From assembly GCA_041920215.1 (NCBI GenBank), contig JAYRSJ010000007.1:1-64000 (forward strand): DNA of 64,000 nt, read 5' to 3'. The DNA comes from JAYRSJ01 sp041920215. Lineage in GTDB: Bacteria; Pseudomonadota; Gammaproteobacteria; Burkholderiales; Burkholderiaceae_C. The stretch's first letter is position 1. Each line of letters starts with the position of its first letter. The notes under the pieces are model-generated. The model did not search any database and was not told the origin of the DNA. It saw only the letters and a list, made by a program, of their open reading frames with translations. Shown here piece by piece: positions 56,087 through 63,252 of this stretch. Made by a program: the position numbers and the translations under genes.

Positions 56087-56923
56087 ATGCAAACCGTCCT
56101 TCCCTGGATCGTCGCTCTGGTGTCCTGCCTGGGCCTGCTCTTCCTCGGAGCGGTCTGGGTTTGGCGACGTCCGCGCCAGGCGGCCAAGCAACTGCCGACG
56201 GAATGGTCCCTGACTGCCCGGCCGGTGTTCAGCACCGACGAGCGACGCGTCTACCGCGCGCTGCGCGAGGCCCTGCCCCATCATGTGATCCTGTCCAAGC
56301 TGCCCCTGGTGCGTTTTTGCCAGCCGACCGAAGCCAAGCAGGTGCGCTACTGGTTCGATCTGCTGGGCGCGATCCATGTGACTTTCGCCGTCTGCAGCCC
56401 CAACGGGCGGGTGCTGGCGGCGGTGGATCTGGATTCCGAGCGCAATCTCTCCGGCCGCACGCTGCAGATCAAGCAGTCGGTGCTGGCGGCCTGCCGCGTA
56501 CGCTATCTGCGCTGCCCCATCGACAATCTGCCCAGCGCCGCCGAGTTGCAACTGCTGGTGCCGCATGGCAGCGCCGCCGCCCGTGGCCCGCAAGCTGCTC
56601 CCAGCGGCGCGGCGCCTCAGCCGCAGCGGGCGAGCATCGGCCATGGCACGCCCCGGCGTGGCAGGCACGACATCCTCTGGCAGGACTCCGCTGTCTTCCA
56701 CGACTCCTTCTTCGCACCGGAAAGCCGCTACGACAGTCGCCTGGACAGCAGGTTGGACAGCCGCCTGGACAGTAGATTTGACAGCCGGCTCGGCGCCTCG
56801 CCCAACTTCCGCAACAGCCGCCCCTTTGCCGAACCCTTGGGGGCAGACTCGCAGTACCCGGACGAAGCGCCCAATGACATCGTTGGCGTGGTGGTCGACT
56901 CGCCGCGCTACGGACACCGCTAG
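56087..56923 (+). CDS. DUF2726 domain membrane-anchored protein with DSRL repeats
   Basis: A 278-aa protein with one N-terminal membrane helix (LPWIVALVSCLGLLFLGAVWVW). The DUF2726 domain (residues about 42-150) has ARPVFSTDERRVYRALREALP, VILSKLPLVRF and VLAAVDLDSERN, related to nuclease-like and topoisomerase-associated folds. The C-terminal third is low complexity and includes five consecutive DSRL/DSRF units. Function not known to me. Confidence 0.78.
   Translation: MQTVLPWIVALVSCLGLLFLGAVWVWRRPRQAAKQLPTEWSLTARPVFSTDERRVYRALREALPHHVILSKLPLVRFCQPTEAKQVRYWFDLLGAIHVTFAVCSPNGRVLAAVDLDSERNLSGRTLQIKQSVLAACRVRYLRCPIDNLPSAAELQLLVPHGSAAARGPQAAPSGAAPQPQRASIGHGTPRRGRHDILWQDSAVFHDSFFAPESRYDSRLDSRLDSRLDSRFDSRLGASPNFRNSRPFAEPLGADSQYPDEAPNDIVGVVVDSPRYGHR
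56732..56791 (+). repeat. Five tandem 12-bp units encoding DSRL
   Basis: Five contiguous 12-bp units, each beginning GACAG (for example GACAGTCGCCTG, GACAGCAGGTTG, GACAGCCGCCTG), encode DSRL-DSRL-DSRL-DSRF-DSRL. The units differ at synonymous positions, so the peptide has been kept while the DNA diverged. Confidence 0.85.
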
Positions 56924-56997
56924 ACTGCCGCACCGCCATTGCCGATTAATCTGCCCTACGCGGCGCCACCGGAACCGGCTGGCGCCGCTGTCATTTG

Positions 56998-58035
56998 ATG
57001 AGCACCGACACCGGATTCCGCGATCTGACCCCCGAGTTCATGCTGGACGCGCTGGACGCCGCCGGCCTGCATGGCGACGGCCGCATGTTGCAGCTCAACT
57101 CCTACGAGAACCGGGTGTTGCAGGTGCATCTGGAGGACGGCCGGGTAGCGGTGGCCAAGTTCTACCGGCCGGGCCGCTGGAGCGACGCGCAGATCCTGGA
57201 GGAGCATCAGTTTGCACAGGAACTGCTGGCGGACGAGGTGCCGGTCGCTGCCCCCTGGGCGCTGGGCCAGCCGCCCAGCACCTTGCAGCACTATCAGGGC
57301 CAGCGCTTCGCGGTCACGCCGCGCCAAGGCGGCCGGGCGCCCGAGCTGGAAGACCCCGAGGTGCTCAGCTGGATAGGGCGCTATCTGGCCCGCATCCACC
57401 TCGTCGGCCGCCGCCGGTCTTTCGAGCACCGGCTGCGCTGGGCCAGCGCAGCACCCGCTCAGCAGGCGCTGGACTGGCTGCTGGCGCATGAGTCCGTGCC
57501 GCTGGAGATCGCGCCGGCCTGGTCCGACACGGTAAGGCGCTGCCTGGCCGCAATACAGGCCGCCTTCGACGCCCTGACCGGCCTGCAGCTGGGCCGCCTG
57601 CACGGCGACTGCCATCCGGGCAACATCCTTTGGACACCGGACTGCGGACCGCACTTCGTCGACCTCGACGATGCAGTGACCGGCCCGGCGGTACAGGACT
57701 TGTGGATGCTGCTGTCAGGAGATGCGCACAGCATGCGCCAGCAGCTAGGCCATGTGTTGAGCGGCTACGAAACCGTGCTGGATTTCGACGACCGCGAGCT
57801 GACCCTGATCGAGCCCCTGCGCACGCTGCGCATGATCCACCACAGCGCTTGGCTGGCGCGACGCTGGAGCGACCCAGCCTTTCCGCTCGCCTTTCCCTGG
57901 TTCGGCACGCCCAACTACTGGAGCGACCAAGTGGTCAAACTGCGCGAACAGCTGGAGGCCATGGCCCCGCAGCTGCCCGCGAACCGCCCGCCCAGCGGCG
58001 ACGATGAGGCGCCCTATGTGTTCTGGGACGCCTGA
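56998..58035 (+). CDS. srkA: Stress response kinase A family Ser/Thr kinase
   Basis: A 345-aa YihE/SrkA-type kinase with an aminoglycoside-phosphotransferase-like fold. Features are a small lobe with MLQLNSYENRVLQVHLEDGRVAVAKFYRP (Lys in VAKFY), the catalytic loop LGRLHGDCHPGNILW (HGD...N), and the metal-binding FVDLDDAVTGPAVQDLWMLL. The ATG at 56998 follows a TTG, so either could be read; the ATG gives MSTDTGF. It ends 8 bp before the convergent htpG stop. Confidence 0.88.
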   Translation: MSTDTGFRDLTPEFMLDALDAAGLHGDGRMLQLNSYENRVLQVHLEDGRVAVAKFYRPGRWSDAQILEEHQFAQELLADEVPVAAPWALGQPPSTLQHYQGQRFAVTPRQGGRAPELEDPEVLSWIGRYLARIHLVGRRRSFEHRLRWASAAPAQQALDWLLAHESVPLEIAPAWSDTVRRCLAAIQAAFDALTGLQLGRLHGDCHPGNILWTPDCGPHFVDLDDAVTGPAVQDLWMLLSGDAHSMRQQLGHVLSGYETVLDFDDRELTLIEPLRTLRMIHHSAWLARRWSDPAFPLAFPWFGTPNYWSDQVVKLREQLEAMAPQLPANRPPSGDDEAPYVFWDA

Positions 58036-58043
58036 GCCGAGGT

Positions 58044-59924
58044 TCAGGCCAGCAGCATCGCGTTGACGCGCTTCACATAGGCGGCCGGGTCCTCCAGCTG
58101 CCCGCCTTCGGCCAGCACCGCCTGGTCGAACAGCACCTGCGCCAGATCATCGAAGTGCGCGCTGCCGTCGAGCTTCTTGACCAGCGCGTGCTCGGCATTG
58201 ATCTCCAGCGTCGGCAGCGAGGTCGGCGCGCTCTGGCCGGCCTGTTTCAGCAGGCGCGCCAGATGACCGCTCATATCGCCTTCCTCGACGACGATGCAGG
58301 CCGGCGAATCCACCAGGCGGGTGCTGACCCGCACCTCCTTGGCTCTGTCCTTCAGCGCTTCCTTCAGCTTGTCCAGCAGGGGCTTGAAGGCCTCGGCCGC
58401 TGCTTCAGCCTTCTGCTTCTCGCCCTCGTCCTGCAGCTTGCCCAGATCGATCGCGCCCTTGGCCACCGATTGCAGCGGCTTGCCCTCGAACTCGTAGAGA
58501 TGCGAAAGCATCCACTCGTCGACACGGTCGGTCAGCAGCAGCACCTCGATGCCCTTCTTGCGGAAGATCTCGAGCTGCGGGCTGTTCTTGGCGGCGGCCA
58601 GGCTGTCGGCGGTGATGTAGTAGATCGCCTCCTGACCCTCCTTCATGCGCTTCAGGTAGTCGGCGAAGCTCACGCCCTCTTCGGCCTCGGTGCTGGCAAA
58701 GCGCAGCAGCTTGGCCAGACGCTCCTGATTCTGACGGTCTTCGCCCACGCCCTCCTTGAGCACCTGACCGAAGTCCTTCCAGAAGGCCGCGTACTTGTCG
58801 CGTTCGGCCTGGTCCTCGCTGTCGGCCAATGCTTCCAGCATGGACAGCACCCGCTTGGTCGACCCCTCGCGGATGGCCTTCACATCGCGGCTTTCCTGCA
58901 GCAGCTCGCGCGAGACGTTCAGCGGCAGATCGGCCGAGTCGATCACACCCTTGACGAAGCGCAGGTAGACCGGCATCAGCGCCTCAGCGTCATCCATGAT
59001 GAAGACGCGCTTGACATAGAGCTTGACGCCGCCGCGCTTGTCGCGGTTCCACAGGTCGAACGGCGCCTTCTTGGGGATGTAGAGCAGCTGGGTGTATTCG
59101 CTGCGGCCCTCGACGCGGTTGTGCGTGTAGGCCAGCGGTGCCTCGCTGTCGTAGGAGATCTGCTTGTAGAACTCCTCGTACTGCTCCGGCGTGAGCTCGC
59201 TCTTGCTGCGCGACCACAGCGCCGAGGCCTTGTTGACCGATTCCCACTCGTCGGTGAGCTGCTGTTCGCTCTTCTCCGGGTCCCAGATCTCCTTGCGCAT
59301 CAGGATGGGCAGCGAGATATGGTCGGAATACTTGCTGATGATCGACTTGAGGCGCCAGGTCTTCAGAAACTCGTCCTCACCCTCGCGCAGGTGCAGGATC
59401 ACATCGGTGCCGCGGCCGGTCTTGCTGATGGTCTCCACCTCGTAGTCGCCGGTGCCCTCGGAGCTCCAGCGCACGCCGGCATCTGCGGCCAAGCCGGCAC
59501 GGCGCGATTCAACGGTGATGCGGTCGGCCACGATGAAGCCCGAATAAAAGCCCACACCGAACTGGCCGATCAGGTTGGCATCCTTCTTCTGCTCACCCTC
59601 CAGCTTGGCCATGAACTCGCGCGTGCCGCTCTTGGCGATGGTGCCCAGATGGGCAATCGCCTCCTCGGCGCTCATGCCTATGCCGTTGTCGCTGATGGTC
59701 ACGGTGCGCGCGGCCTCGTCGAAGCTGACCCGCACTTCCAGATTGGGCTGCTCCTCGTAGAGCGCAGCATTGTCCAGGGCCTCGAAGCGCAGCTTGTCGC
59801 AGGCGTCCGAGGCATTGGAGACCAGCTCGCGCAGGAAGATCTCCTTGTTGGAGTACAGCGAATGGGTGACCAGGTGCAGGATCTGCTTGACCTCGGCCTG
59901 GAAGGCATGCGTTTGTTTTTCCAT
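58044..59924 (-). CDS. htpG: Molecular chaperone HtpG (Hsp90)
   Basis: Bacterial Hsp90, 626 aa. The N-terminal GHKL ATPase domain has ELVSNASDACDKLRF, DNGIGM and GQFGVGFYSGFIV. The middle domain has the client/arginine region around NVSRELLQESRDVKAI, and the C-terminal dimerisation domain ends YVKRVNAMLL. The ATG at 59924 gives the standard MEKQTHAFQAEVKQIL. It is preceded by a sigma-32-type promoter. Confidence 0.97.
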   Translation of the reverse strand: MEKQTHAFQAEVKQILHLVTHSLYSNKEIFLRELVSNASDACDKLRFEALDNAALYEEQPNLEVRVSFDEAARTVTISDNGIGMSAEEAIAHLGTIAKSGTREFMAKLEGEQKKDANLIGQFGVGFYSGFIVADRITVESRRAGLAADAGVRWSSEGTGDYEVETISKTGRGTDVILHLREGEDEFLKTWRLKSIISKYSDHISLPILMRKEIWDPEKSEQQLTDEWESVNKASALWSRSKSELTPEQYEEFYKQISYDSEAPLAYTHNRVEGRSEYTQLLYIPKKAPFDLWNRDKRGGVKLYVKRVFIMDDAEALMPVYLRFVKGVIDSADLPLNVSRELLQESRDVKAIREGSTKRVLSMLEALADSEDQAERDKYAAFWKDFGQVLKEGVGEDRQNQERLAKLLRFASTEAEEGVSFADYLKRMKEGQEAIYYITADSLAAAKNSPQLEIFRKKGIEVLLLTDRVDEWMLSHLYEFEGKPLQSVAKGAIDLGKLQDEGEKQKAEAAAEAFKPLLDKLKEALKDRAKEVRVSTRLVDSPACIVVEEGDMSGHLARLLKQAGQSAPTSLPTLEINAEHALVKKLDGSAHFDDLAQVLFDQAVLAEGGQLEDPAAYVKRVNAMLLA

Positions 59925-59979
59925 GGCTTGATAAGAGAGAGTTGAGTTTCTCGAAAACGGCAACGCCGATGCGCCCCGC

Positions 59980-60007
59980 ATCTGGGGACACATCGGCGCA
60001 GTTCAAG
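59980..60007 (-). promoter_or_regulatory. Sigma-32 (heat-shock) promoter of htpG
   Basis: On the minus strand CTTGAA (60007-60002) is followed after 14 bp by CCCCAGAT (59987-59980), close to the RpoH consensus CTTGAA-N11-16-CCCCATNT. The start is predicted near 59973, giving a leader of about 49 nt. An 8-bp inverted repeat CGCCGATG/CATCGGCG (59964-59998) overlaps the -10 element. Confidence 0.75.
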
Positions 60008-60014
60008 GGTGAGG

Positions 60015-60326
60015 CTAGTAGGACAGGCTCAGCCTGGGCACATCCACCTTCAGCAAGGCCTTGGACAGCGCACCGCTGGCGGCGCGCGCATAGTCCAGCG
60101 ACCAGGCCGCATCGGCGAAGGCAGCAGGCCCCGCAGCAGCGGCCACCGCCAGGATCTTGTCGGCGATCAAGACCTTGCCCGAGCCCCGCATCGGCTCACA
60201 GCCGTTCTTGACGAACTGCTCGTCCAGCCACTGCCGGGCGGCGTCAAAGGACAGCACTTCGGCGGCATCGACCACCAGATTGAACTCCTGATCGGCACTG
60301 AACACGACCTTCACTTCGCTACGCAT
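60015..60326 (-). CDS. Small conserved-looking protein of unknown function
   Basis: 103 aa, not recognised. It begins MRSEVKVVFSADQEFNLVV, contains QWLDEQFVKNGCEPMRGSGKVLIADKILAVAAAAGPAAFADA and ends VPRLSLSY. It has no signal or membrane segment and normal charge balance, so it is probably a compact cytoplasmic protein. It lies between aroG (stop codon side) and the htpG promoter, 36 bp downstream of the aroG stop. Confidence 0.65.
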   Translation of the reverse strand: MRSEVKVVFSADQEFNLVVDAAEVLSFDAARQWLDEQFVKNGCEPMRGSGKVLIADKILAVAAAAGPAAFADAAWSLDYARAASGALSKALLKVDVPRLSLSY

Positions 60327-60362
60327 GCTGGGGCTCCTTGTTGCACCAGGGTCGATTGTCAC

Positions 60363-61487
60363 TCAGCCGCGGCTGGCCTTGACCGCCTCCGACAGAACCT
60401 CCAGCACCGCCAGCGAGTCATCCCAGCCCAGGCAGGCATCGGTGATGCTCTTGCCATACTCCAGCTGGGCGGGGTTGTCCTTGCCGGGGGTGAACTTCTG
60501 GGCACCGTCCAGCAGATGGCTCTCGACCATCACGCCGAAGATCTGCCGGCTGCCGGCGCGGATCTGCGCGCCGATCTCGCGCGCCACTTCGAGCTGCCGC
60601 TCATGCTTCTTGCTGCTGTTGGCATGCGAGCAGTCGATCATCAGGCGCGGCTCCAGCTTGGCCGCCGCCAGCTCCTTGCAGGCCGCGTCCACACTGGCGG
60701 CGTCGTAGTTGGGCGCCTTGCCGCCGCGCAGAATCACATGGCAGTCCTTGTTGCCCTTGGTCTCGACGATGGCCACCTGACCGTTCTTGTGCACCGACAG
60801 GAAGTGGTGCGGCCGCGCCGCCGCCTGGATGGCGTCGGTGGCGATCTTGATATTGCCGTCGGTGCCGTTCTTGAAACCTATCGGCGCCGACAGGCCCGAG
60901 GCCAGCTCGCGGTGCACCTGGCTCTCGGTGGTACGCGCGCCGATCGCGCCCCAGGAGATCAGGTCGCCGATGTACTGCGGCGAGATCACGTCCAGGAACT
61001 CGCTGCCCGCCGGCACACCCAGGCGGTTGATCTCCAGCAGCAGCTGGCGGGCGATGCGCAGGCCCTCGTCGATGCGGTAGCTCTCGTCCAGATAGGGGTC
61101 GTTGATCAGCCCTTTCCAGCCCACCGTGGTGCGCGGCTTCTCGAAGTAGACGCGCATCACGATCTCCAGCGTGTCGGCGTACTTCTCGCGCTGGCCCAGC
61201 AGGCGGCGCGCGTACTCCAGCGCCGCAGCCGGGTCATGGATGGAGCAAGGGCCGATGATGACCAGCAGCCGGTCGTCCTTGCGCTGCATGATGTCGCGGA
61301 TGCTGCTGCGGGTCTGGGTGATCAGCCGCTCCATCGGCGTGGCCGAGATCGGGAAGAAGCGGATCAGATGCTCGGGCGGCGGCAGCGGCGTGATGTCGCG
61401 GATGCGCTGGTCGTCGGTGGCGCTGGTCTTGTCCTGCGGGGAGTACCAGCGTTCGGCCTGGTGCTGCACGGTCGTCTTGGCATTCAT
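60363..61487 (-). CDS. aroG: 3-deoxy-7-phosphoheptulonate synthase (DAHP synthase, class I)
   Basis: First committed step of aromatic amino acid synthesis (PEP plus erythrose-4-phosphate to DAHP), 374 aa. It has the class I AroFGH signature: LLVIIGPCSIHDPAAALEYARRL, MRVYFEKPRTTVGWKGLINDP, GSEFLDVISPQYI, SWGAIGARTTESQVHRELASGLS and the metal Cys/His region IDCSHANSSKKHERQ. The ATG at 61487 is chosen over an upstream ORF that runs through the attenuator region. The 279-bp gap to tldD holds an aromatic-rich leader ORF and a terminator. Confidence 0.97.
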   Translation of the reverse strand: MNAKTTVQHQAERWYSPQDKTSATDDQRIRDITPLPPPEHLIRFFPISATPMERLITQTRSSIRDIMQRKDDRLLVIIGPCSIHDPAAALEYARRLLGQREKYADTLEIVMRVYFEKPRTTVGWKGLINDPYLDESYRIDEGLRIARQLLLEINRLGVPAGSEFLDVISPQYIGDLISWGAIGARTTESQVHRELASGLSAPIGFKNGTDGNIKIATDAIQAAARPHHFLSVHKNGQVAIVETKGNKDCHVILRGGKAPNYDAASVDAACKELAAAKLEPRLMIDCSHANSSKKHERQLEVAREIGAQIRAGSRQIFGVMVESHLLDGAQKFTPGKDNPAQLEYGKSITDACLGWDDSLAVLEVLSEAVKASRG

Positions 61488-61544
61488 GAACTCGACTCTC
61501 TCTGGCTGATGAGGTGGATGACGGACAGAAGGAAACAAAAGGCG

Positions 61545-61578
61545 AAAAAAAACCGCCGGGGCTGAACCCGGCGGTTTT
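61545..61578 (-). terminator. Attenuator terminator upstream of aroG
   Basis: On the minus strand AAAACCGCCGGG (61578-61567) and CCCGGCGGTTTT (61560-61549) form a 12-bp stem around TTCAGC. The T-run of eight (61552-61545) overlaps the end of the 3' arm. It ends 57 bp before the aroG ATG, so it can only act on transcripts entering aroG. Its 5' arm core CCGCCGG can instead pair with CCGGCGG at 61638-61632 inside the leader ORF, giving a competing antiterminator of seven G-C pairs. Confidence 0.85.
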
Positions 61579-61612
61579 CAGGAGATTCTTGGCGCTGTCG
61601 TCTTGCTTGCGT

Positions 61613-61690
61613 TTAAGCCTTCGCCTCTCCTCCGCCGGTGCGGTGCGAGAACCAAAAAAACGCAAAATAAAACTTGCCGACGAAACGCAT
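61613..61690 (-). CDS. aroG leader peptide, Phe/Tyr/Trp-rich (attenuator)
   Basis: A 25-codon ORF starting MRFVGKFYFAFFWF. Residues 3, 7, 9, 11, 12 and 14 are Phe, residue 8 is Tyr and residue 13 is Trp, so eight of twelve residues are aromatic. The remainder is SHRTGGGEAKA and a TAA stop 34 nt before the terminator hairpin. Codons 18-20 (ACC GGC GGA) carry the CCGGCGG segment that mimics the terminator's 3' arm. A ribosome stalled on the Phe/Tyr cluster would leave this segment free to form the antiterminator. The ATG has no ribosome site and coincides with the predicted transcription start. Confidence 0.8.
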   Translation of the reverse strand: MRFVGKFYFAFFWFSHRTGGGEAKA

Positions 61691-61696
61691 GCACTG

Positions 61697-61705
61697 AATG
61701 TAGCA
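61697..61705 (-). promoter_or_regulatory. Extended -10 promoter of the aroG leader
   Basis: Minus-strand TGCTACATT is an extended -10 element (TGn-TACATT). Position +1 is predicted at 61690, the A of the leader-peptide ATG. A TTGACA lies further upstream (about 61734-61729) but 26 bp away, too far for a normal -35. Confidence 0.5.
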
Positions 61706-61766
61706 CGGGCTTTCGGCCCCAGCCGTTGTGTCAAAGCCGCAGGCCGGCGGCTTGGGCACGCACGGC

Positions 61767-63230
61767 TCAGGCGGTGCCACCCACCGTCAGGCCGTCGATG
61801 CGCAGTGTCGGCTGGCCCACGCCCACCGGCACGCTCTGGCCTTCCTTGCCGCAGACGCCCACCCCGGTATCCAGAGCCATATCGTTGCCTATCATCGAGA
61901 CGCGGGTCAGCGCATCCGGACCGTTGCCGATGATGGTGGCGCCCTTGACCGGGTACTGGATCTTGCCGTCCTCCACCCAGAACGCTTCGCTGGCAGAGAA
62001 GACGAACTTGCCGGATGTGATATCCACCTGGCCACCGCCGAAGTTGGTCGCGTACAGGCCCTTCCTGATGCTGGCGATGATTTCCTGCGGATCCCTGTCG
62101 CCGCCCAGCATATAGGTGTTGGTCATGCGCGGCATCGGCATATGGGCATAGCTTTCGCGCCGGCCGTTGCCGGTGGGCGCCACCTTCATCAGGCGGGCAT
62201 TCAGCGCATCCTGGATATAGCCCTTCAAGATGCCGTCCTCGATCAGCACATTACGCTGCGAGGCGCAGCCCTCGTCGTCGATGTTGAGCGAACCGCGGCG
62301 GTCCGGCAGCGTGCCGTCGTCCAGCACCGTCACGCCCTTGGCCGCGACGCGCTGGCCGATGCGGCCGGCGAAGGTGCTGGAGCCCTTGCGGTTGAAGTCA
62401 CCCTCCAGGCCATGACCCACCGCCTCGTGCAGCAGCACGCCGGGCCAGCCCGGACCCAGCACCACGGTCATCTCGCCGGCCGGGGCCGGGCGTGATTCCA
62501 GATTCGTCAGGGCCGCATTGACCGCCTGCTCCACATAGCTGGCAATCATCGCGTCGCTGAAATAGGCCAGGCCGAAGCGGCCGCCGCCGCCGCCGCTGCC
62601 CACCTCGCGGCGGCCGTTCTGCTCGGCGATCACCGTCACCGACAGCCGCACCAGCGGCCGCACATCGGCCGCCAGCGTGCCGTCGGCGCGCGCGATCAGC
62701 ACCACCTCGTGCTCGGCCGCCAGGCCCGCCATCACCTGGGCCACGCGCGGATCCTTGGCTCGGGCCATGCGCTCGGCGCGCTCCAGCAGCGCCACCTTCT
62801 CGGCGCTGTCCAGGCTGGCGATCGGATCGGCATCGCCGTAGAGCGAGCGGCTGCCCGGCACCACCGGGCTGGCCGGCACCTTGACCCGCTTGCTCTGGCC
62901 CGCCGCGGCAATCGAGCGCACGGTGCGCGCCGCATCGAGCAGGGCCGCCTCGCTGATGTCGTCGGAATAGGCAAAGGCCGTCTTCTCGCCCGCCACCGCA
63001 CGCACGCCCACGCCCTGGTCGATGCTGAAGCTGCCGCTCTTGACGATGCCCTCCTCCAGGCTCCAGCCTTCCGCACGGGTGGTCTGGAAATAGAGATCGG
63101 CATCATCGACCCGGTGCTCGGTGATCAGGCGCAGGGCCTGGGCCAGCGTGGCCTCGGTGAGGCCGAAGGGCTCCAGCAGCTGGGTGCGGGCGGTGGCCAG
63201 ACGGGCCAGGGTGGGTTCGCGGGCAATCAT
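61767..63230 (-). CDS. tldD: Metalloprotease TldD
   Basis: Zinc metalloprotease forming a heterodimer with TldE (PmbA) to process modified peptides and antitoxins; 487 aa. The active-site motif HEAVGHGLEGD (HExxxH) is in the middle. Before it lies the TldD signature FSIDQGVGVRAVAGEKTAFAYSDD, and after it SGKFVFSASEAFWVEDGKI. The ATG at 63230 gives the standard length; the longer ORF overlaps rsmI. No tldE is present in this window. Confidence 0.95.
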   Translation of the reverse strand: MIAREPTLARLATARTQLLEPFGLTEATLAQALRLITEHRVDDADLYFQTTRAEGWSLEEGIVKSGSFSIDQGVGVRAVAGEKTAFAYSDDISEAALLDAARTVRSIAAAGQSKRVKVPASPVVPGSRSLYGDADPIASLDSAEKVALLERAERMARAKDPRVAQVMAGLAAEHEVVLIARADGTLAADVRPLVRLSVTVIAEQNGRREVGSGGGGGRFGLAYFSDAMIASYVEQAVNAALTNLESRPAPAGEMTVVLGPGWPGVLLHEAVGHGLEGDFNRKGSSTFAGRIGQRVAAKGVTVLDDGTLPDRRGSLNIDDEGCASQRNVLIEDGILKGYIQDALNARLMKVAPTGNGRRESYAHMPMPRMTNTYMLGGDRDPQEIIASIRKGLYATNFGGGQVDITSGKFVFSASEAFWVEDGKIQYPVKGATIIGNGPDALTRVSMIGNDMALDTGVGVCGKEGQSVPVGVGQPTLRIDGLTVGGTA

Positions 63231-63252
63231 GGCCGGATTGTAGGAGCGGCCC

